Positions 27,126 to 36,592 of a stretch of 54,497 nt of DNA are shown one piece after another. Under the pieces are notes generated by a model, which worked only from the letters and a program-made list of their open reading frames with translations, was not told where the DNA came from and did not search any database. The stretch is from Pseudomonadota bacterium (GTDB lineage: Bacteria; Desulfobacterota; Desulfobacteria; Desulfobacterales; Desulfobacteraceae). Location: positions 1 through 54,497 of the forward strand of contig JAHJLV010000012.1 in the NCBI GenBank assembly GCA_018821535.1. Reading direction: 5' to 3'. The position numbers and the translations under genes are program-made. Numbering within the stretch: the first letter of the stretch is position 1; the number at the start of each line of letters is the position of its first letter.

Positions 27126-28448
27126 TCAGGATGCATACATGAGATGGGGCAGAAATAAAATGATTTTTGGAAACATGATCAGGATGATGATCCCCGCAAT
27201 AATGGCAATAAGAAAGGGTATAATTCCTTTGAATATTTTTTCCAGAGGAATTTCCTTTTCAAGTACGGTTCTGGCAACACCATAGACAACATAGACATTG
27301 ATTCCCACAGGGGGGGTAATGACCCCCATTTCTGTAACCATGACAATGATAATTCCGAACCAGATGGGGTCATAGCCAAGATTCTGGACCACGGGAAAAA
27401 AAATGGGAACGGTCAGGGTCACAAATGCCAGGGCATCCATGAAGCATCCCCCTAAAAAATAGATCAGTATAATGACGCCTATGACCAGATACGGTGCCAT
27501 TTCAAGGCTGCTGATCCAGCCTGCGATTTCAAAGGGAATCCGGGTGATGGCCAGAAATTTTCCAAAAATGACTGCCCCTGCAATGAGCATCATCACCATG
27601 CAGGATGTTTTTAATGTTTCTTCAAGGGATTTGATAAATCCTTTGAAGGTGATCTGCCGCCTGACGATCGCAATGGCCAGCACACCGAAAGCCCCGACTG
27701 CAGCAGCTTCGGTTGGTGTAAAAAAGCCCTTGAAAATTCCGCCGATCACAAGGATAAAAACAGCCAGGGTTTCCCCGAGACCGGAAAGTGCTTTGATTTT
27801 TTGCGCCCAGGAAAAGGATTCCCCTTTCGGACCCTGGTCCGGGGAGATGGTGCAGCGGATATATATGGCAATGATAAATAACACGGTCACCAGAATTGCA
27901 GGAAAGATTCCGGCGACAAACAATTGCCCGATGGATTGTTCCGTTAGAATCCCATAAATGATCAAGACCACGCTGGGCGGCATGATCATGCCAAGCCCGC
28001 CTCCGGAGGCCACAGATCCTGTGGACAGCTCATCATCATAATTGTACCGTTTCATTTCCGGCAGCCCCACGGTGGCCATTGTGGCCGCTGTGGCCGGACT
28101 GGAACCGCAGACAGCGCCAAAAGCCGTGCAGGCGGATACTGTGGCCATGGCAAGCCCACCCCGGGTGCTTCCTAAAAATTTATAGCCGACATCATATAAT
28201 CGCTTGCTGATGCCGGAATTAAACCCCAGTTGTCCCATGAGAATAAACAGGGGAATGGTGGTCAGATCATAGGAGCTGAATACTTCATATACATTTCTGG
28301 GCAGAAGCGCAAGGCCCGCAGAAAAGGTACTCAGCATACTGAAGCCTGCAAACCCCACTGCAGCCATGACAAAGGCTACGGGCATTCTGGTCAGAAAAAG
28401 AAGGATCATGACAATAATGCCAAGGATGCCGATAAGGGTGGGGCTCAT
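27126..28448 (-). CDS. dctM: TRAP transporter large permease (DctM)
   Basis: A 440-residue inner-membrane protein with 11-12 predicted helices and DctM hallmarks: MPVAFVMAAVGFAGF near the N-terminus, the TVSACTAFGAVCGSSPATAATMATVGLPEM segment, GGGLGMIMPPSVVLIIYG, and EMGVITPPVGINVYVV near the C-terminus. It overlaps dctQ by 4 bp. It drives Na+-coupled uptake with the small subunit and binding protein. Confidence 0.95.
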   Translation of the reverse strand: MSPTLIGILGIIVMILLFLTRMPVAFVMAAVGFAGFSMLSTFSAGLALLPRNVYEVFSSYDLTTIPLFILMGQLGFNSGISKRLYDVGYKFLGSTRGGLAMATVSACTAFGAVCGSSPATAATMATVGLPEMKRYNYDDELSTGSVASGGGLGMIMPPSVVLIIYGILTEQSIGQLFVAGIFPAILVTVLFIIAIYIRCTISPDQGPKGESFSWAQKIKALSGLGETLAVFILVIGGIFKGFFTPTEAAAVGAFGVLAIAIVRRQITFKGFIKSLEETLKTSCMVMMLIAGAVIFGKFLAITRIPFEIAGWISSLEMAPYLVIGVIILIYFLGGCFMDALAFVTLTVPIFFPVVQNLGYDPIWFGIIIVMVTEMGVITPPVGINVYVVYGVARTVLEKEIPLEKIFKGIIPFLIAIIAGIIILIMFPKIILFLPHLMYAS

Positions 28449-28936
28449 ATATTTAATTCTCTTAATTGCCTGAGAGTGCTGAAAAAGGACTCAAGGATAG
28501 TGATGCAGAACAATAGAAGGCCTGCTGCTAAAAGGTAAATGATGTAATAGGTCGGGAAATTCAGGTTCATGGATACTTCGCCGGATGTGTGAATACTACC
28601 GGCATATAAAACCATCTGCCATGTGATCAATATGAACAATACAAGGGTTAAAAAGCGAGTGCAAAGATCAATGACAAGCTGTGTTTTTCTGGAGAACAGG
28701 CGAACCAGGATTTCTACGCCCACATGGCCGTCCGCCCTGTAAGTAAAGGGCAGAGCCGCTGCAACAGTGATCAGCGCCAGAAAGCCTGTGATTTCAACGG
28801 ACCCGAATACGGGATGTTTGAAATACCGGCCAATGACATCTGCCACTGTCAGCAGCATCAGGCATGTCAGGGCTGCCATGCCAATCAGTTTCAGCAGCCC
28901 GAAAATTTTATCAAGTATTGTGGAAACGGTTCCCAT
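28445..28936 (-). CDS. dctQ: TRAP transporter small permease (DctQ)
   Basis: A 163-residue four-helix membrane protein of the DctQ family, with LTVADVIGRYFKHPVFGSVEITG near the N-terminus and FTYRADGHVGVEILVRLF after TM2. It lies between dctP (6 bp) and dctM (4-bp overlap) and forms the membrane complex with DctM. Confidence 0.92.
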   Translation of the reverse strand: MGTVSTILDKIFGLLKLIGMAALTCLMLLTVADVIGRYFKHPVFGSVEITGFLALITVAAALPFTYRADGHVGVEILVRLFSRKTQLVIDLCTRFLTLVLFILITWQMVLYAGSIHTSGEVSMNLNFPTYYIIYLLAAGLLLFCITILESFFSTLRQLRELNI

Positions 28937-28942
28937 GACAGA

Positions 28943-29938
28943 TTACATGCTGGTCTTGATAAAATCTACAACCGCTTTCCCATCAATCCCTTTTTTATCT
29001 GCCTTTTCAATATATTCATCTATAACCGGGGTCATGGCGTTTTTCCAGCGGGAGGCCTCAGCATCTGAAAGGGGAATAAACTGTCCGCCCTTTGACTTGA
29101 AAAATTCGATGCCTTCCTTATCGGAATCATCCCATGCCTGGCCATGTTTTTGGGCCCATTCCAGGTTGATTTCCTGAATCGTCTTCTGGGTTTGTGCAGA
29201 CAGGGCATCCCATTTGTCCTTGTTCATGAAAACGGCAAATGTGGTGGTGTATGCGACCGGATAGCTTTCAGTCACATATTTTACCACTTCGCCCAGTTTC
29301 CAGCCCTTATTGGATTCAAGCGGATGAAGTGATCCGTCAACAACCCCTTTTTGCAGCAGCTGATAGGATTCGTTCATGTGCTTTCCCACGGAAGATCCGC
29401 CCAGTGCGTTGATGATAAGCCTGCTGGAGCCGGTTGTTCTGATTTTAAGTCCCTTGATGTCTTCCATTGTTGCAATTTTTTTATTACGGGTGGTGATCAG
29501 TCCGGGACCATGGGCATGAAGATACATGATATGGGTTTGTGAAAATTCTTCAGGCGCAAATCTGTTGAGCACGGCATTGGCCACTGATGTTGCCTGTACG
29601 CCGGATTTATAGCCCATGGGAAGGTCAATGGCCTCGGCTGTGGGGAATCTTCCGCTGGAGTAGGCCAGTGCTGTCATGCCGATGTCGGCGATTCCGCTGA
29701 CAATATCGTCATAGGTCTGGGGTGCTTTGGACAAGGCCTGTGCCGGGAAATAATTAATGGTGACCTCTCCCTGGGTTCTTTTTTCAACTTCCGCGCACCA
29801 GCTTTGTGCAAGCTGGCTTTGAATATGCGTAGGGGGGAAAAAATTGGCATATCTAAGTTCGGTTTTTGCACTTGCCTGGAAAGCAAAAAAAATACTGGAG
29901 CAAAAGATAAAAAATATTAAGGCTGCTGTTCGTTTCAT
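28943..29938 (-). CDS. dctP: TRAP transporter periplasmic binding protein (DctP)
   Basis: A 332-residue periplasmic binding protein. The signal peptide ends AFQASA. The DctP pattern ELRYANFFPPTHIQSQLAQSWCAEVEKRTQGEVTINYFP and the ligand-carboxylate Arg region IKGLKIRTTGSSRLIINALGGSSV follow. ATG 29938 with GGAAGGG was chosen over an upstream in-frame start at 30004, which would bury the signal peptide. It is the first gene of dctPQM. The conserved Arg indicates an organic acid ligand. Confidence 0.93.
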   Translation of the reverse strand: MKRTAALIFFIFCSSIFFAFQASAKTELRYANFFPPTHIQSQLAQSWCAEVEKRTQGEVTINYFPAQALSKAPQTYDDIVSGIADIGMTALAYSSGRFPTAEAIDLPMGYKSGVQATSVANAVLNRFAPEEFSQTHIMYLHAHGPGLITTRNKKIATMEDIKGLKIRTTGSSRLIINALGGSSVGKHMNESYQLLQKGVVDGSLHPLESNKGWKLGEVVKYVTESYPVAYTTTFAVFMNKDKWDALSAQTQKTIQEINLEWAQKHGQAWDDSDKEGIEFFKSKGGQFIPLSDAEASRWKNAMTPVIDEYIEKADKKGIDGKAVVDFIKTSM

Positions 29939-30162
29939 TTTTGTTACCCTTCCTGTAGTATTATATAAAATTATCAACAACTTATCTTGTTTATGCCGCT
30001 GCATAAGCCTGGTAATGATATTTAAACGGTTGATCTTCTGTCAAGGAAAAATTTGAAAAATCATCTGGTTTTGTGTAATACTGAAAAAAATCCGGTGTGG
30101 ATACAGGCGCTAAAAATAATTGAATCAGAAACAGCTTTGATGGTCTTAAAAAGGAGGGGTAA

Positions 30163-30630
30163 ATGAAAGTATATGCCAAAGATATCATGGTGACAGAGTT
30201 TGACACCATACAGGCGGACGCATCGGTTGAAAATGCGATCCAGATGATTTTAAACGGCAGGGTTCGAAAAACCGGCGACAAGACCATCAGTCTTATGGTG
30301 ATTGATAAATACAATATATTTGTGGGGATTATCACCATGGCAGATATTCTGTATCATCTCCGGCCGGATTTTTTAAACTACGGCATCAAGAGTGAAGAGG
30401 TTTCCTGGAAGGATCAGTTTGAACTGGCCGTAAAGAATGTGAAACAGAAAAAAGTCAGTCAGGTCATGAGTCCGCATATTGTTGCAGCGTCTGTGAATGA
30501 GCATCTGATGGTGCTTCTGGACAGAATGGTAAAACATAAATACAGACGGCTGCCGGTTCTTGAAAACGACAGACTGATCGGAGTTGTTTATATTTCAGAC
30601 ATTTATTATCATATTTTTTCTGAAAGTTGA
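30163..30630 (+). CDS. Protein with a CBS domain pair
   Basis: A 155-residue cytosolic protein made of two CBS motifs (VTEFDTIQADASVENAIQMIL and VSQVMSPHIVAASVNEHLMVLLDRMVKHKYRRLPVLENDRLIGVVYISDI). CBS pairs usually bind adenine nucleotides. There is no attached effector domain. AAGGAGG precedes the ATG. It converges with ilvC on a shared terminator. Confidence 0.88.
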   Translation: MKVYAKDIMVTEFDTIQADASVENAIQMILNGRVRKTGDKTISLMVIDKYNIFVGIITMADILYHLRPDFLNYGIKSEEVSWKDQFELAVKNVKQKKVSQVMSPHIVAASVNEHLMVLLDRMVKHKYRRLPVLENDRLIGVVYISDIYYHIFSES

Positions 30631-30662
30631 TTGGCTGTTGAATTCATGCGTTATTAAAAAGA

Positions 30663-30702
30663 CCGGGGGCCTGCGGGTAGATGATAACCCACAGGCCCCC
30701 GG
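30663..30702. terminator. Strong bidirectional terminator between the CBS gene and ilvC
   Basis: A 16-bp GC-rich stem (30663-30678 with 30687-30702, one mismatch) around an 8-nt loop. It lies between converging genes. Confidence 0.75.
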
Positions 30703-30717
30703 CTTTGTGTTCAGGTT

Positions 30718-32187
30718 CTAGTAGAGTGCTTTCATGGCTTTCATGTAAGCACGCAGGGTTTTTCCAATTTTTTCAACGCCGCTCTCCCGGATGGCTTCAT
30801 TGACTTTGATCAGTTCAATATTGTCCACGCCGTTAGATTTGATGTCCAGACCCTTGCCGATAACATCTGTTCCAACAGAGTCCATGAACCCCTGGAGCAG
30901 GGGAAGTGCCTTGTGGTTGAACAGGTAGCATCCGTATTCAGCAGTGTCGGAAATAACCACGTTCATTTCATACAGTCTTTTTCTGGCAATCAGGTTGGCA
31001 ATCAGCGGCAGTTCGTGCAGGGATTCATAGTAAGCAGATTCCTCACCGATTCCGGTTTCAACCATGGTGTCAAAGGCCAGCTCAACACCTGCCCGGACAA
31101 AGGCAATCATGAGGATGCCGTTGTCAAAATATTCCTGTTCCGGAATTTTTTTATCTGTAGACGTGGATTTTTCAAATGCGGTTTCTCCGGTTTCTTTTCT
31201 CCATTTGAAAAGATTGGCATCATCATTTGCCCAGTCTTCCATCATGGTTCTGGAGAATTCTCCAGACATGATATCGTCCATATGTTTATGAAAAAGCGGC
31301 CGCATAATGGTTTTCAGCTCTTCGCTCAGCTTGAAGGCCTTGAGTTTTGCAGGATTGCTCAACCGGTCCATCATATTGGTCACCCCCCCGTGCTTCAGGG
31401 CTTCAGTGACTGTCACCCATCCGTACTGAACCAGTTTTGATGCATATCCTGGGTCAATTCCGTCTTTGACCATTTTATCGTAGCACAGCAGCGATCCTGT
31501 CTGAAGCATGCCGCAGAGAATGGTCTGTTCGCCCATGAGATCGGATTTTACTTCGGCGGGAAAGGAAGAGAGCAGAACGCCTGCTCTGTCTCCGCCTGTT
31601 GCACAGGCATATGCTTTGGCAATCTCAAGACCTTTGCCCTTGGGATCGTTTTTACGGTGAACTGCGATCAGGGTTGGAACACCGAACCCTCTTTTATATT
31701 CTTCGCGAACTTCAGTTCCAGGCGCTTTGGGCGCCACCATGATAACGGTGATATCCTCCCTGATTTCCATGCCCTCTTCAACAATATTGAATCCGTGGGA
31801 ATAAGACAGACACGCACCTTTTTTCATCAGGGGCATGACAGACTTCACAACCGGGGTATGGTATTTGTCCGGGGTCAGATTTAAAATCAGATCGCCTTTG
31901 GGTACCATTTCTTCAAAGGTGCCGAACTCAAACTTGTTGGAAGTGGCGTTTTCATAGGAAATCCATTTTTCATCAATTTCAATCTGACGGATGGCATAGG
32001 CGACATCCAGGCCACTGTCTCTTAAATTCAGTCCCTGGTTCAACCCCTGTGCACCGCAGCCGAGGATGACTATTTTTTTCCCTTTGAGGGCGTCTACACC
32101 GTTAAATTCAGATGGTCCCATGAAGCTGCACTGGGAAAGCTCTTCAAGTTGCAGTCTCAGCGGCAGTGAGCTAAAATAATTGGCCAT
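30718..32187 (-). CDS. ilvC: Ketol-acid reductoisomerase, class II (long form)
   Basis: A 489-residue NADPH enzyme of isoleucine/valine synthesis, converting acetolactate to dihydroxyisovalerate. The Rossmann motif [21 protein letters not shown] and the conserved [17 protein letters not shown] are present. The C-terminal knotted domain is duplicated, as in the E. coli-type long enzyme. The N-terminus [23 protein letters not shown] is also of that type. AAGGAG precedes the ATG. It stands alone, not in an ilvBN operon. Confidence 0.96.
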   Translation of the reverse strand: MANYFSSLPLRLQLEELSQCSFMGPSEFNGVDALKGKKIVILGCGAQGLNQGLNLRDSGLDVAYAIRQIEIDEKWISYENATSNKFEFGTFEEMVPKGDLILNLTPDKYHTPVVKSVMPLMKKGACLSYSHGFNIVEEGMEIREDITVIMVAPKAPGTEVREEYKRGFGVPTLIAVHRKNDPKGKGLEIAKAYACATGGDRAGVLLSSFPAEVKSDLMGEQTILCGMLQTGSLLCYDKMVKDGIDPGYASKLVQYGWVTVTEALKHGGVTNMMDRLSNPAKLKAFKLSEELKTIMRPLFHKHMDDIMSGEFSRTMMEDWANDDANLFKWRKETGETAFEKSTSTDKKIPEQEYFDNGILMIAFVRAGVELAFDTMVETGIGEESAYYESLHELPLIANLIARKRLYEMNVVISDTAEYGCYLFNHKALPLLQGFMDSVGTDVIGKGLDIKSNGVDNIELIKVNEAIRESGVEKIGKTLRAYMKAMKALY

Positions 32188-32467
32188 GATTCTCTCCTTT
32201 TTAAGATTTTAAGGTTAAAGGTTAATTTAAGTTCTTGTATTTATGACCTAAATTTCAGGTTGCGTCAAATGAATCATTCGCAATGCGGTGTTGCATAAAA
32301 TAGAACAATATTGAGTGTGAACAGGATATGCTCTGATTACAACGTGTTAAGGAAAAATTATGAAGAATTGTCCGGCTTGACCAAATAATTTAGAATGGAT
32401 ATGATCATCAAATATCTGTAATGATAAATCAAAGGAAAATGAGAAGAACGTTCTTTAAGAGAAAAAT

Positions 32468-32935
32468 ATGAAAATTGAGATACCGGGAAGAAAATCCATT
32501 GAAATAAAAAATATCGTTTTTGACTATAACGGCACCATTGCAATAGACGGAAAGCTGATCAAGGGTGTTTCAGACAACATGAATGCGCTTGCAGACTGTT
32601 TTGATTTTTATGTTATCACGGCAGATACTTTCGGCAGTGTTGAAAAAGAATTGAAAGATACAAACTGTAACGTGATTAAAATTCTTGAATCTGCCCAGGA
32701 TGTCAGCAAATTGAATTTTGTGAAAGGACTGGGCCCTGATATAACCCTGGCTGCAGGCAATGGCAGAAATGATTCGCTGATGTTAAAAGCGGCTGCCGTG
32801 GGAATAGGAATTTTGCAGGAGGAGGGGATTTGCACTGAAACAGTATTTAATTCAGATATTCTATTGAAATCTGTCCTGGATGTTTTTAAATATTTGAGAG
32901 ATGCAAAGGGATTAATCGCCACCTTGAGGAATTAA
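32468..32935 (+). CDS. HAD-family hydrolase (small soluble phosphatase type)
   Basis: A 155-residue haloacid-dehalogenase-fold protein. Motif I is IVFDYNGTIA with the nucleophile Asp, here DYNGT instead of DxDGT, as in the P-type-ATPase-like soluble HADs. Motif IV is AAGNGRNDSLMLKAAAVGIG. There is no cap domain. It follows the ilvC upstream region and probably has its own promoter. The substrate is unknown. Confidence 0.85.
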   Translation: MKIEIPGRKSIEIKNIVFDYNGTIAIDGKLIKGVSDNMNALADCFDFYVITADTFGSVEKELKDTNCNVIKILESAQDVSKLNFVKGLGPDITLAAGNGRNDSLMLKAAAVGIGILQEEGICTETVFNSDILLKSVLDVFKYLRDAKGLIATLRN

Positions 32936-33003
32936 GGGTTGTATGGCACAGCGTTTTTCGGGATTGCACAGATTCACTGGCGGGAATTCAACAGGAGCAA
33001 AAA

Positions 33004-34407
33004 ATGAAAGTGTTCAAATGGGTATCAATAGCGATGATCATCTGTATTCTTGGCGGGGCAGTATATTTTTTAAACGGTGCGCTGCCCATCGGTACCGGGT
33101 ATTCGGCAAAATATCTGTGTTCCCAGGTATTCCTGGCCGGCCGTGATCCCGGTCAGGTCTTTGATGAAGAGGTTAAACCCACTCACCCGCTGTTCTCGGT
33201 GGTCAGTCCGCGTGTGGATTATGAAAACAAAACCGTTACTGCCAAAGCCTTTGGGTTCTGGAAATCCATGACAGCTGTGTATCGGGAAGGATGCGGATGC
33301 ACACTGGCCGTAGGCATATCTGCCGAGGCACTTTCGGCTCAGACGGTCAACATTTCAGATTCAAAAATTCAGCCCGTGGCTGCCTTCTGGCCTGAAGGCA
33401 GTATTGTGGATCTTAAACATCTGCCGGCCAATGTAAATCAGGCAGAACTCAATGCTGCAATTGGATCGGCTTTTACAGAACCCGGACCGGATACACAGCG
33501 AAATACCCGGGCTGTTGTTGTGGTCCTGGGAGACAAAATTATTGCTGAGAAATATGCCCGGGGATTTGACCCATGGACTCCGATGCTCGGCTGGTCCATG
33601 GCTAAAAGTATCACCAGTGTCCTTGTGGGGATTCTGGTGAAGGATAAAAAACTGGATATTCATTTGCCGGCCCCGGTTTCAGCCTGGAAATCTGCGGGAG
33701 ATCCAAGGGAAAAAATTACACTGGACATGCTCTTGAGGATGTCTTCGGGTCTTGAGTTTGAAGAGGTTTACGGCCCGTTTAAAGATGCCACTAAAATGCT
33801 GTATGCCAGTTCGAGCATGGCAGATTTTGCAACAGCCAAACCCCTTATGGCGCAAATGGACACTGTATGGAACTATTCAAGCGGAACAGCCAATATCATA
33901 GCCAGAATTGCGGTGGATGCCACCGGCGGCAGTCTTGAAAATTTTTATCAGTTTGCCCGGACGCGCCTGTTTAACAGGATCGGGGCATTTTCCCCGGTGA
34001 TCGAACCGGACGCCTCCGGCTCGATTGTGGGGTCAAGCTATATGTTCGCAAATGCAAGGGACTGGGCCCGGTTTGGATTGTTTTTAAAGAATGACGGCGT
34101 CTGGAACAACGAGAGAATTCTTCCTGAAGGCTGGGTGACATATGCCACAACGCCCACGCCCGGTTCACCCAAAGGGCAGTATGGTGCACAGTTCTGGCTC
34201 AATGCCGGAGAAAAGAAAAACCCTGCAAACCGTAAATTTCCCTCCCTGCCGCCGGACCTGTATTACTGCGGCGGTTTCAACGGCCAGATCGTTGCGGTCA
34301 TCCCGTCAAGGGACATGGTCGTGGTCCGGCTGGGTGTTACCCATGATGACTCCTGGGACCACGAAATATTTATCCGCCAGATTCTGGATGCGGTCAAGAA
34401 TCTTTAA
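33004..34407 (+). CDS. Serine hydrolase (beta-lactamase class C / EstB-like)
   Basis: A 467-residue exported or membrane-anchored hydrolase with an N-terminal hydrophobic segment (WVSIAMIICILGGAVYFL). The serine nucleophile SxxK motif is GWSMAKSITSVLVG and the Tyr motif is NYSSGTANIIARI. The C-terminal YCGGFNGQIVAVIPSRDMVVVRLGVTHDD is in the KTG region. This fold covers esterases, peptidases and true beta-lactamases, and nothing here favours drug resistance. AGGAG precedes the ATG. It converges with the next gene, overlapping by 14 bp. Confidence 0.88.
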   Translation: MKVFKWVSIAMIICILGGAVYFLNGALPIGTGYSAKYLCSQVFLAGRDPGQVFDEEVKPTHPLFSVVSPRVDYENKTVTAKAFGFWKSMTAVYREGCGCTLAVGISAEALSAQTVNISDSKIQPVAAFWPEGSIVDLKHLPANVNQAELNAAIGSAFTEPGPDTQRNTRAVVVVLGDKIIAEKYARGFDPWTPMLGWSMAKSITSVLVGILVKDKKLDIHLPAPVSAWKSAGDPREKITLDMLLRMSSGLEFEEVYGPFKDATKMLYASSSMADFATAKPLMAQMDTVWNYSSGTANIIARIAVDATGGSLENFYQFARTRLFNRIGAFSPVIEPDASGSIVGSSYMFANARDWARFGLFLKNDGVWNNERILPEGWVTYATTPTPGSPKGQYGAQFWLNAGEKKNPANRKFPSLPPDLYYCGGFNGQIVAVIPSRDMVVVRLGVTHDDSWDHEIFIRQILDAVKNL

Positions 34408-35146
34408 CGGGTTTATTTTTTTTATAAAATTCTTTAGGGGTTACGCCCTGGTCAATACATGCCTGCCAAAAGGCATTTCCCATCGCTGCCATGGACTCAA
34501 AATCAGAAGTGGGTGTGTTGATGACTTTCATTGTCTCGGCAGATATTTTTTTATTTTTGATCAGCTCTTTGCCCCCCTGGGTTACTGCATCCAGAAGTTT
34601 TTTTACAACCGGCGTATCAGTTTTTAGAGCCAGGGTTTCAGCACCGGGGATATAGATTTCTGCCCTGAGACTTTTACCATATAAGAAATTCATATAGGAA
34701 CTTAACTGTTTAAATACAGAATATTCAGGAAAACCAGCCACAGAAAGTGCAACCGTGGCAGGCGGCACCTGTCTCAGCGGGTGCCGGGTCACCCCGTCTC
34801 TAAGCTCTAAAAACGGCTGTGCAAAGGGCAGCGTGCGTTCAATAAAGGTTTTCATATTGGCATTTACGGTATAGTGAAACAGCGGAGTTGCCATGACACA
34901 CAGATCACTGGCCATGTATCTGGGGAAAAGGTCCTGGGTCATGTCATCTTTGTGGACGCATTTTCCCGGAGTTTTGGTCCAGCAGGTGAAACATCCGATG
35001 CAGTAGTTGATCTTTTTTTTAAAGATATTGACAACTTCAACCTGGGCGCCTTCTTCTTCCATGCCTTTAATTAAATGATTCAAAATGAGTTCGGTTTTGC
35101 TTTCTCCGCCGATCCGGGCACTGGAGTTAATTGCAAATACTTTCAT
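34394..35146 (-). CDS. NADPH-dependent FMN reductase-family / iron-sulfur flavoprotein
   Basis: A 250-residue flavodoxin-like protein. The FMN phosphate-binding loop is INSSARIGGESKTELIL. A Cys cluster CIGCFTCWTKTPGKC (C-x2-C-x2-C...C) resembles that of iron-sulfur flavoproteins of strict anaerobes. ATPLFHYTVNANMKTFIER is the flavin-side motif. It probably reduces quinones or another acceptor in the cytosol. Confidence 0.85.
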   Translation of the reverse strand: MKVFAINSSARIGGESKTELILNHLIKGMEEEGAQVEVVNIFKKKINYCIGCFTCWTKTPGKCVHKDDMTQDLFPRYMASDLCVMATPLFHYTVNANMKTFIERTLPFAQPFLELRDGVTRHPLRQVPPATVALSVAGFPEYSVFKQLSSYMNFLYGKSLRAEIYIPGAETLALKTDTPVVKKLLDAVTQGGKELIKNKKISAETMKVINTPTSDFESMAAMGNAFWQACIDQGVTPKEFYKKNKPVKDS

Positions 35147-35401
35147 GGTAGAGCCTCCTTATTGAAAATATCATTGATGTGCTGAGATAAAAAATGGGAC
35201 TTATTGTTATTTTTCAGATACTATACGGGTCAAATCATTGACTGACAATCTTTTTTTCTTGACATTTTACCGGATTTGGTTCACTCAATCTCGCCAGCAG
35301 TTTTTTTGGAAAAAAAATAATCAATTCAGGGCCTGGTTCTGAGTGATTTGAAAAAATAAAGAATTGTGAAATATTTTTGTTTAGAAACAGGAGCCTCTGC
35401 C

Positions 35402-36565
35402 ATGCCAATAGATATTAAAGAATATATAGATCCTCAAACATTTGAAAAAATCAAAGCATTTTCCGAAGATAAGGAAACGCCCTTTCTGGTGATTGATACT
35501 GCCATAGTCGAGTCTCACCTGGAAAATCTGATCAATGCATTCCCCTACGCTGAAATTTTTTATGCGGTAAAAGCAAACCCGGCTGTTGAGATCCTTTCGC
35601 TGTTCAAGAATAAGGCGGTTAATTTTGATATTGCCTCGATTTATGAACTGGATCGGGTGTTGTCTCTGGGTATCAGCCCGGACAGAATCAGTTATGGGAA
35701 TACCATTAAAAAGAGCAGGGATATCCGTTATTTTTATGAAAAAGGGGTCCGCATGTATGCCTCGGACTCCGAGGCCGATATCCGTAATCTGGCCAAAGCT
35801 GCGCCCGGATCAAGAATCTATGTGCGGATACTGACAGAAGGAACCCTTACGGCTGACTGGCCCCTGTCCAGAAAGTTCGGGTGCCAGGCAGACATGGCCA
35901 TGGATCTGATTATCCTTGCAAAGGACCTGGGGCTTGAGCCATACGGCATTTCGTTTCATGTGGGGTCCCAGCAGCGGGATATCGGTGCCTGGGATGCTGC
36001 CATCGGAAAGGTCAAAGTTATCTTTGAAAGGCTTCAAAAAGAGGATGGTATCACGCTTGAAATGATTAACATGGGCGGCGGCTTTCCTGCCTCATATATT
36101 ACAAAGGCCAATGAGCTTGAAACCTATGCGGATGAAATCACGCGTTTTCTGACTGAAAGTTTTGGAGAAAATCTGCCCAAAATCATACTGGAGCCCGGCC
36201 GGTCGCTGATCAGTGATGCCGGCGTACTGGTGACCGAAGTGGTGTTGATTGCCAGAAAATCCAGAACAGCGCTGAACCGGTGGGTGTATACAGATGTGGG
36301 AAAATTTTCAGGCCTGATCGAAACCATAGGAGAAGCCATTAAATATCCGATTTATGCCGGGAAAAAAGGGGAAATGGAAGAGGTGATCCTTGCCGGACCC
36401 ACCTGCGACAGCGCAGATATCCTTTATGAAGACTATAAATACAGCCTTCCCCTGAACCTGGCCATCAGCGACCGCCTGTACTGGCTCTCCACGGGTGCAT
36501 ATACCAATACTTACAGTTCAGTTGAGTTTAACGGGTTCCCGCCCCTGGCAGCCTATTTTATCTGA
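35402..36565 (+). CDS. Ornithine/lysine decarboxylase family (fold type III PLP)
   Basis: A 387-residue PLP enzyme. The cofactor Lys is in IFYAVKANP. The HVGSQQRDIGAWDAAI segment and Gly-rich MINMGGGFP anchor the phosphate. The C-terminal active-site Cys/Asp motif GPTCDSADIL is that of ornithine/lysine decarboxylases rather than arginine or diaminopimelate decarboxylase. ATG 35402 lies 10 bases after AGGAG; a GTG at 35366 is in frame. It would start polyamine synthesis (putrescine or cadaverine). Confidence 0.9.
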   Translation: MPIDIKEYIDPQTFEKIKAFSEDKETPFLVIDTAIVESHLENLINAFPYAEIFYAVKANPAVEILSLFKNKAVNFDIASIYELDRVLSLGISPDRISYGNTIKKSRDIRYFYEKGVRMYASDSEADIRNLAKAAPGSRIYVRILTEGTLTADWPLSRKFGCQADMAMDLIILAKDLGLEPYGISFHVGSQQRDIGAWDAAIGKVKVIFERLQKEDGITLEMINMGGGFPASYITKANELETYADEITRFLTESFGENLPKIILEPGRSLISDAGVLVTEVVLIARKSRTALNRWVYTDVGKFSGLIETIGEAIKYPIYAGKKGEMEEVILAGPTCDSADILYEDYKYSLPLNLAISDRLYWLSTGAYTNTYSSVEFNGFPPLAAYFI

Positions 36566-36592
36566 CCGCTCAACTTTTCCGGAGCGGATTTA

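Noticed and set aside
32188..32467. A leader peptide or riboswitch between ilvC and the HAD gene
   Set aside because: No run of Ile/Val/Leu codons, no T-box or attenuator hairpin; I see nothing supportable in this 280-bp gap.
33004..34407. True class C beta-lactamase
   Set aside because: Carries SxxK and Tyr motifs but differs in length and C-terminal region from AmpC; serine hydrolase is the safe call.
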